From NCBI GenBank assembly GCA_003838065.1, contig QZAC01000090.1, positions 1 through 17,590 on the forward strand: a stretch of DNA of 17,590 nt, in the 5' to 3' direction. A model generated the notes under the pieces. The model was given only the letters and a program-made list of their open reading frames with translations. It had not been told where the DNA came from and did not search any database. The position numbers were made by a program, and so were the translations under genes. The stretch is from Methanocalculus sp. MSAO_Arc2. Its GTDB lineage: Archaea; Halobacteriota; Methanomicrobia; Methanomicrobiales; Methanocorpusculaceae. Shown here piece by piece: positions 14,106 to 17,590 of the stretch. Numbering within the stretch: the stretch's first letter is position 1; each line of letters opens with the position of its first letter.

Positions 14106-14966
14106 ATGTTGAATGATCTCGTTGATAAGAGGAAGACTATTCTCGCTGAATCAGAACAGCACAAGAACCGCAGAAATGAACTTAATGCTCTTGCGAGCAA
14201 GTATGCCCGCGACCGCAATGAGTTGAACAATCAGACACGTCAGTTTGTTGAAGAAGCCCAGAAACACAAGGAGCTTCGAGACACAAGCAACAAGAATGTC
14301 TCAGATCTGAAAGAAGAGCGCAATATACTGAATGAAAAGGCCAATGTTCTTTTTGAGGAGCTCGAAGAGTACAAGAAAGAACATGGCAACATTAAGAAGG
14401 GCCAGGTAAAGGATATCCAGCGTCAGATCGAGTTTCTTGAGTTTAAACAACAGACTGAGGCGATGAGCGCTGATAAAGAGCGTGAACTCGTTGAAAAGAT
14501 AAAACAGATGAAGGGTCAGGTCAGGGAGCAGGAAGCTGAACTTGAGCAGAACAAAGAGATACGGGCGAAACTCCAGGAGGCACGTGAATTCAGGAAACAA
14601 GCATCGGATCTCCATGCAAAAGTGACCGAGAGTGCCGAACTGGCCCAGACCCACCATGACCTGATGGTGGACTGCTACCGCAAAGCAGATAAATCCCGGG
14701 AAGAGGCAGATGCAAAACATCGTGCATTTGTTGAGGCACAGGAAGCCGCGGATGCAGAACACAAAGCCTTCATAGAATGCCAGAAAGAGCTGCGTGACTA
14801 TGACAAAGTCATCAGCGGTATGCGGACAAAGACCAAGAAGGTCAAAGCAGTTAAAGAGAATAAAACGGTCAGAATGGAAGCAGAAAAGATCTTCAACTCA
14901 TTCAAGAGCGGAGAAAAGCTTACCACAGAAGACCTCCTCCTTCTTCAGAGATCAAAACTCATCTAA
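14106..14966 (+). CDS. Long coiled-coil protein (COG1340 type)
   Basis: A 286-residue, highly charged, almost all-helical protein beginning MLNDLVDKRKTILAESEQHK. Heptad-like Leu/Ile/Ala spacing with Lys, Glu, Gln and Arg runs through most of its length (about 1-235), with little Pro or Gly. A short basic patch (about 238-260, TKTKKVKAVKENK) precedes a C-terminal segment (EKIFNSFKSGEKLTTEDLLLLQRSKLI) that looks like a small conserved module. This layout matches archaeal coiled-coil proteins of COG1340, whose role is unknown. ATG 14106 is preferred over an in-frame TTG at 14097 because GAGG at 14092 is then correctly spaced. It has no signal peptide or membrane segment. Its position after ftsZ2 is suggestive but not evidence of a division role. 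Confidence 0.85.
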   Translation: MLNDLVDKRKTILAESEQHKNRRNELNALASKYARDRNELNNQTRQFVEEAQKHKELRDTSNKNVSDLKEERNILNEKANVLFEELEEYKKEHGNIKKGQVKDIQRQIEFLEFKQQTEAMSADKERELVEKIKQMKGQVREQEAELEQNKEIRAKLQEAREFRKQASDLHAKVTESAELAQTHHDLMVDCYRKADKSREEADAKHRAFVEAQEAADAEHKAFIECQKELRDYDKVISGMRTKTKKVKAVKENKTVRMEAEKIFNSFKSGEKLTTEDLLLLQRSKLI

Positions 14967-14976
14967 TTTTTATTTT
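14967..14976 (+). terminator. T-rich terminator after the coiled-coil gene
   Basis: TTTTTATTTT begins immediately at the stop codon, consistent with archaeal oligo-T termination. Confidence 0.45.
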
Positions 14977-15053
14977 CAGCGACAACATTTTATTCTACAT
15001 TTAATTTGACCTTCTTTTGTTACAGCACATCGGGCAATCAATAGAGAATTTTC

Positions 15054-15185
15054 CATATTTTCCCCTACCCACAACTGAGATCGTGGGCATGCTGCCTCAA
15101 AGATCATGAAACTGAGGAGCAAGATCTGGTCAGGTACACGTTTTCTCAAGCAATAAGGCAAACACCTTATTATTCTCATAGGTTC
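15054..15185 (+). promoter_or_regulatory. Dyad-rich leader/promoter region of the DUF373 gene
   Basis: A weak TATA-like CATATTTT (15054-15061) is followed by three inverted repeats: CCCAC/GTGGG with a 10-base loop (15068-15087), CCTCA/TGAGG with a 13-base loop (15095-15117) and a perfect AATAAGG/CCTTATT with a 6-base loop (15152-15171). The last ends 14 bases before the ATG. If transcribed, it could fold next to the ribosome site, where only a short AGG is available. It could instead be a repressor site. Confidence 0.4.
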
Positions 15186-16316
15186 ATGTACTCAGTAATG
15201 CAGAGAAGGAGAACGTTGGTTCTCAGTATCGATCGTGATGACGATATTGGTTATAAAGCCGGGATAGAAAGCCCCATTATCGGACGGGAAGCATGCCTGC
15301 ATGCTGCTACACAACTTGGGCTGACTGATCCTGAAGATTCAGACATAAACGCCATCTTCCAGGCTTTAAGGACATATGACGAACTTTCTGCAAAGGGTGA
15401 GGATGTGGTGGTTGCCGTCATTGGCGGAAATCATATGAACCAGCTCGAAGGCGACAGAAGAATTGGTGATGCCCTCTTAAATATTATCACTCAGACTGAA
15501 GCAACTTCCTGCATACTTGTCTCAGATGGAGCAGAAGACGATTACATTCTTCCAATCGTACAATCCAGAATACCTGTTGAGAGTATCAAGCGTGTGATTG
15601 TTACCCAGATGCCAAACCTGGAGGGGACCTACTATATCATAAAAAAACTCCTTGATGACCCAAAGATCGCACGCGTGGTGCTGGTACCGGTAGGTCTTGC
15701 CATGCTGCTGTATTCTGCCGCCTATCTCTGGGGAAGACCAGATCTGGCCACATTTATTGTTGTTGGGGCTGTCGGGATTTATCTCCTCTTTAAAGGGTTT
15801 GGTATCGATGAATTCTTTGGATACTTCTTCTCAGGCCTTCAGAATTCCTTTGAGAAAGGCAGTTTCAGCTTTGTTACCTATATCTCGGCAGTATTGATAT
15901 TAATTGTTGGAATTATTATGGGTATGACGAGTCTTCTCGTCTATTACCCTGAAGATGCTGGAATTCTTCTTTTTATTGCCGCATTTATTTATGGCTCGGT
16001 CTGGTGGTTTGTTGGTGCAGGGCTTGTTGCCCTGACCGGAAAGATCATTGACTATATCCTGCATGAGCGTGATCTACTCGGGAAAATCGTGGTTGTACCG
16101 TTCTTCATCGGGGCAATTGGAACTATCATCTACGGAGCAAGCAGTTATCTGCTTTCTATCAGCAATATCCCTGACTTTCCAATCGCAGAAGACGGGGGAG
16201 TCAGAACTATTGTTTTATTTACCGTGGCCGGACTTATCTGTGCACTCATTGGCATCTATTTACAGTCTGCAACAATCAAGTGGGTCAATGAAGGAAAGAC
16301 AAGCAAAAAATGGTGA
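15186..16316 (+). CDS. DUF373 family membrane protein
   Basis: A 376-residue protein in two parts. The soluble N-terminal part (about 1-165) begins MYSVMQRRRTLVLSIDRDDD and continues with SPIIGREA, VAVIGGNHM and LVSDGAEDDYILP, the conserved acidic and glycine blocks of archaeal DUF373. The C-terminal part has six or seven hydrophobic segments (from about residue 166 on: VVLVPVGLAMLLYSAAYL, FIVVGAVGIYLLF, YISAVLILIVGIIMG, LLFIAAFIYGSVWWF, VVVPFFIGAIGTIIYG, VLFTVAGLICALIGIYL). The function is unknown; the DRDDD and DGAEDD clusters suggest metal or nucleotide binding on the cytoplasmic side. An ATG four codons on (15198) is an alternative start. It appears monocistronic. Confidence 0.9.
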   Translation: MYSVMQRRRTLVLSIDRDDDIGYKAGIESPIIGREACLHAATQLGLTDPEDSDINAIFQALRTYDELSAKGEDVVVAVIGGNHMNQLEGDRRIGDALLNIITQTEATSCILVSDGAEDDYILPIVQSRIPVESIKRVIVTQMPNLEGTYYIIKKLLDDPKIARVVLVPVGLAMLLYSAAYLWGRPDLATFIVVGAVGIYLLFKGFGIDEFFGYFFSGLQNSFEKGSFSFVTYISAVLILIVGIIMGMTSLLVYYPEDAGILLFIAAFIYGSVWWFVGAGLVALTGKIIDYILHERDLLGKIVVVPFFIGAIGTIIYGASSYLLSISNIPDFPIAEDGGVRTIVLFTVAGLICALIGIYLQSATIKWVNEGKTSKKW

Positions 16317-16327
16317 GAAATCAAAAC

Positions 16328-16337
16328 AAATTTAAGA
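16328..16337 (+). promoter_or_regulatory. TATA box giving a leaderless tautomerase transcript
   Basis: AAATTTAAGA is centred about 25 bases before ATG 16358, so the predicted start site falls on the start codon. No Shine-Dalgarno is present. Confidence 0.4.
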
Positions 16338-16357
16338 TTTTCCACCATTCTTCATAT

Positions 16358-16549
16358 ATGCCAATCATAACCATTCAGATGTCAGAAGGCAGGACCATTG
16401 AGCAGAAAAAGACCGTAGCATCTGCGATCACGCAGACTGTTGCCAATACTTTTAGCATTGATCCTGCTGCTGTCATCATACTCTTCCAGGAGCTGCCACG
16501 CGAATGTATCGCCAAGGGAGGAGAGCTGGTATCAGGCGGCAAGCAGTAA
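16358..16549 (+). CDS. 4-oxalocrotonate tautomerase-like protein
   Basis: A 63-residue protein beginning MPIITIQMSEGRTIEQKK. After removal of Met, Pro1 would be the catalytic base of the tautomerase superfamily, and Arg11 (mature numbering) is in its usual place. The second arginine of 4-oxalocrotonate tautomerase (Arg39) seems to be isoleucine here (AAVIILFQELP), so the usual dienol substrate is doubtful. The GGEL block near the C-terminus is retained. The open frame extends to 16310, but the start at 16358 is required to expose Pro1. No aromatic degradation genes are nearby; in archaea such proteins are orphans of unknown role. It lies 41 bases after the DUF373 gene, with its own TATA box. 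Confidence 0.85.
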   Translation: MPIITIQMSEGRTIEQKKTVASAITQTVANTFSIDPAAVIILFQELPRECIAKGGELVSGGKQ

Positions 16550-16666
16550 TCCGGCCATTCCTATACCAGACTACGAGATAATTGTCATTGTTGTATATTG
16601 TAACGCTTGCAGGAATATGCACCAGAAGAAGCACAGATGTATCAGGAGAAGCACCGACAGCCTCTC

Positions 16667-17533
16667 TCACCGCTCAGATAATGGGAAATGCTCCTGGTAG
16701 ACCCGTCGCCGCTCTTCAAGATCGGTATGCAGGTACACTTCAGTCGTCTTGATAGAGGAATGCCCAAGGTTCTCCTGCACGACCCGGAGGTTTCGGGAGC
16801 GCTTGTAGAGTTCACTTGCATAACTGTGCCGGATCTTGTGCGGGGTTATGCCGGGAGGTGCATATTTTTTGAAGATATGCTGGATAGTCCGAGCCGAAAG
16901 GGGGGCTCCTTGATGACCGATGAAGAGCGGACCCTCTAATCTGCTCCCGATGAAAGAACGGATCGACTGTAGTGTCGCCGGGTCGATGAAAACAGTCCTG
17001 ATCTTATCTCCTTTTCCACGGATCCTGATCGTTTCCTCGGAAAAGTCGATATGCTCAATCTGTATTCCGCAGAGCTCAGAGACCCGGACACCGGTCGCAT
17101 AGATCGTCCGGACAATGAGACGGTCCCGTAAATCCACTATACCTTCGAAAAACGAAACGACATCGGCATGCTTGAGATAGAGGAGTTCCCGGCCTTTAAT
17201 CTTTGGCCTATCCACTCCCAATACCGGGTTTGACTCGATCATTTTTTGACCCGCAAGGAAGGTGTAGAATGAGCTGAGCGTGGAGAGATATCGGTTCATC
17301 GTCTTCGCAGATATCTGGCGTTTTGCTGATGCCTGTGCAAGAAAATGAGTGATTTCATAGGCATCGGTATCAATTGCCGGATCAGGTACCCCCTGAACCG
17401 CAGCACAGTACGAAGAAAAATTGGTAAGCACACGGCGGTATGTATCGATTGTTGTCCCTGAATAATTACGCATCGTCAGGTGGTCCATGTACCTGGGAAT
17501 CCAGAGTGTAAATGTCCGGTTCCGGGGAGCCAT
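16667..17533 (-). CDS. xerA: Tyrosine recombinase, XerA type
   Basis: A 288-residue tyrosine recombinase. The N-terminal SAM-like core-binding domain (about 5-105: YMDHLTMRNYSGTTIDTYRR, then SAKTMNRYLSTLSSFYTFL) is followed by a catalytic domain with all expected residues: R150 in ATGVRVSEL, K174 in RGKGDK, H232 and R235 in HKIRHSYA, H258 in NLGHSS and the nucleophile Y267 in TEVYLHTD. Length and organisation match archaeal XerA, which resolves chromosome dimers at dif with a single protein. An integrase of a mobile element is less likely, as no attachment site, tRNA end or cargo is nearby. I see no dif site in the window. A TATA-like box about 27 bases before the ATG suggests a leaderless transcript, although GGATGATC about 11 bases upstream could serve as a Shine-Dalgarno. 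Confidence 0.9.
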   Translation of the reverse strand: MAPRNRTFTLWIPRYMDHLTMRNYSGTTIDTYRRVLTNFSSYCAAVQGVPDPAIDTDAYEITHFLAQASAKRQISAKTMNRYLSTLSSFYTFLAGQKMIESNPVLGVDRPKIKGRELLYLKHADVVSFFEGIVDLRDRLIVRTIYATGVRVSELCGIQIEHIDFSEETIRIRGKGDKIRTVFIDPATLQSIRSFIGSRLEGPLFIGHQGAPLSARTIQHIFKKYAPPGITPHKIRHSYASELYKRSRNLRVVQENLGHSSIKTTEVYLHTDLEERRRVYQEHFPLSER

Positions 17534-17555
17534 AGTAGTTATAGATCATCCTTTT

Positions 17556-17565
17556 GGTTTAAGAA
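17556..17565 (-). promoter_or_regulatory. Possible TATA box of xerA
   Basis: The - strand reads TTCTTAAACC, centred about 27 bases before the xerA ATG. The match is moderate. Confidence 0.35.
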
Positions 17566-17590
17566 TATTGCGCAGAATGTACCTGGCCGC

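Noticed and set aside
14976..15179. A 67-codon - strand ORF between the coiled-coil and DUF373 genes
   Set aside because: Cys/Arg-rich composition, no Shine-Dalgarno; the same bases form the inverted repeats of the DUF373 leader.
16550..16666. A dif site next to xerA
   Set aside because: No 28-base pair of imperfect inverted arms resembling the Pyrococcus dif core could be made out here or at 17534-17590.

Overview
The window reads as chromosomal DNA of a methanogenic euryarchaeon, most likely order Methanomicrobiales. The evidence is the gene content: a MJ0619/Tes-type radical SAM protein next to a MptN-like glutamate ligase, archaeal DnaG, archaeal CobY, an archaeosine radical SAM enzyme, CdrS-FtsZ2, DUF373 and UPF0058. 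Promoters are archaeal (TATA boxes), and strong Shine-Dalgarno starts are mixed with probably leaderless ones. The genus is not decidable by eye. There is no CRISPR array, insertion sequence, prophage or defence island.

Left part (1-3600): the C-terminal part of a radical SAM enzyme (tes/MJ0619 type) and a RimK-like ligase (mptN type) lie on the + strand. They converge on UPF0058, dnaG and a UPF0235 gene on the - strand.

Middle left (3600-7010): a tight - strand operon hypC-hypA-hypE-pyrC, with junctions of +1, 0 and +7 overlapping bases. It is followed by a GC-rich 182-base segment carrying TCACC-N-GGTGA dyads. The operon joins NiFe-hydrogenase maturation to a dihydroorotase-like enzyme. 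A tRNA-Ser(UGA) gene lies upstream.

Centre (7044-12123): a secreted, membrane-anchored protein of unknown role; the archaeosine radical SAM enzyme on the + strand; a TIGR00300 (LOR/SDH-like, possible ornithine cyclodeaminase) protein; and the overlapping cobD-cobY pair for the cobamide lower-ligand arm and nucleotide loop.

Right (12300-17590): a + strand cell-division module, with a small ribbon-helix-helix protein resembling CdrS directly upstream of ftsZ2. Next come a possible 47-residue small gene coupled to a long coiled-coil protein (COG1340 type), a DUF373 membrane protein with a dyad-rich leader, and a 4-oxalocrotonate-tautomerase-like protein. A convergent tyrosine recombinase (XerA type) closes the window.

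Most of the window is archaeal core housekeeping. The least explained pieces are the dyad-rich gap after pyrC, the small ORF and hairpin before the coiled-coil gene, the leader of the DUF373 gene, and the glutamate at the metal-bridging position of the dihydroorotase.
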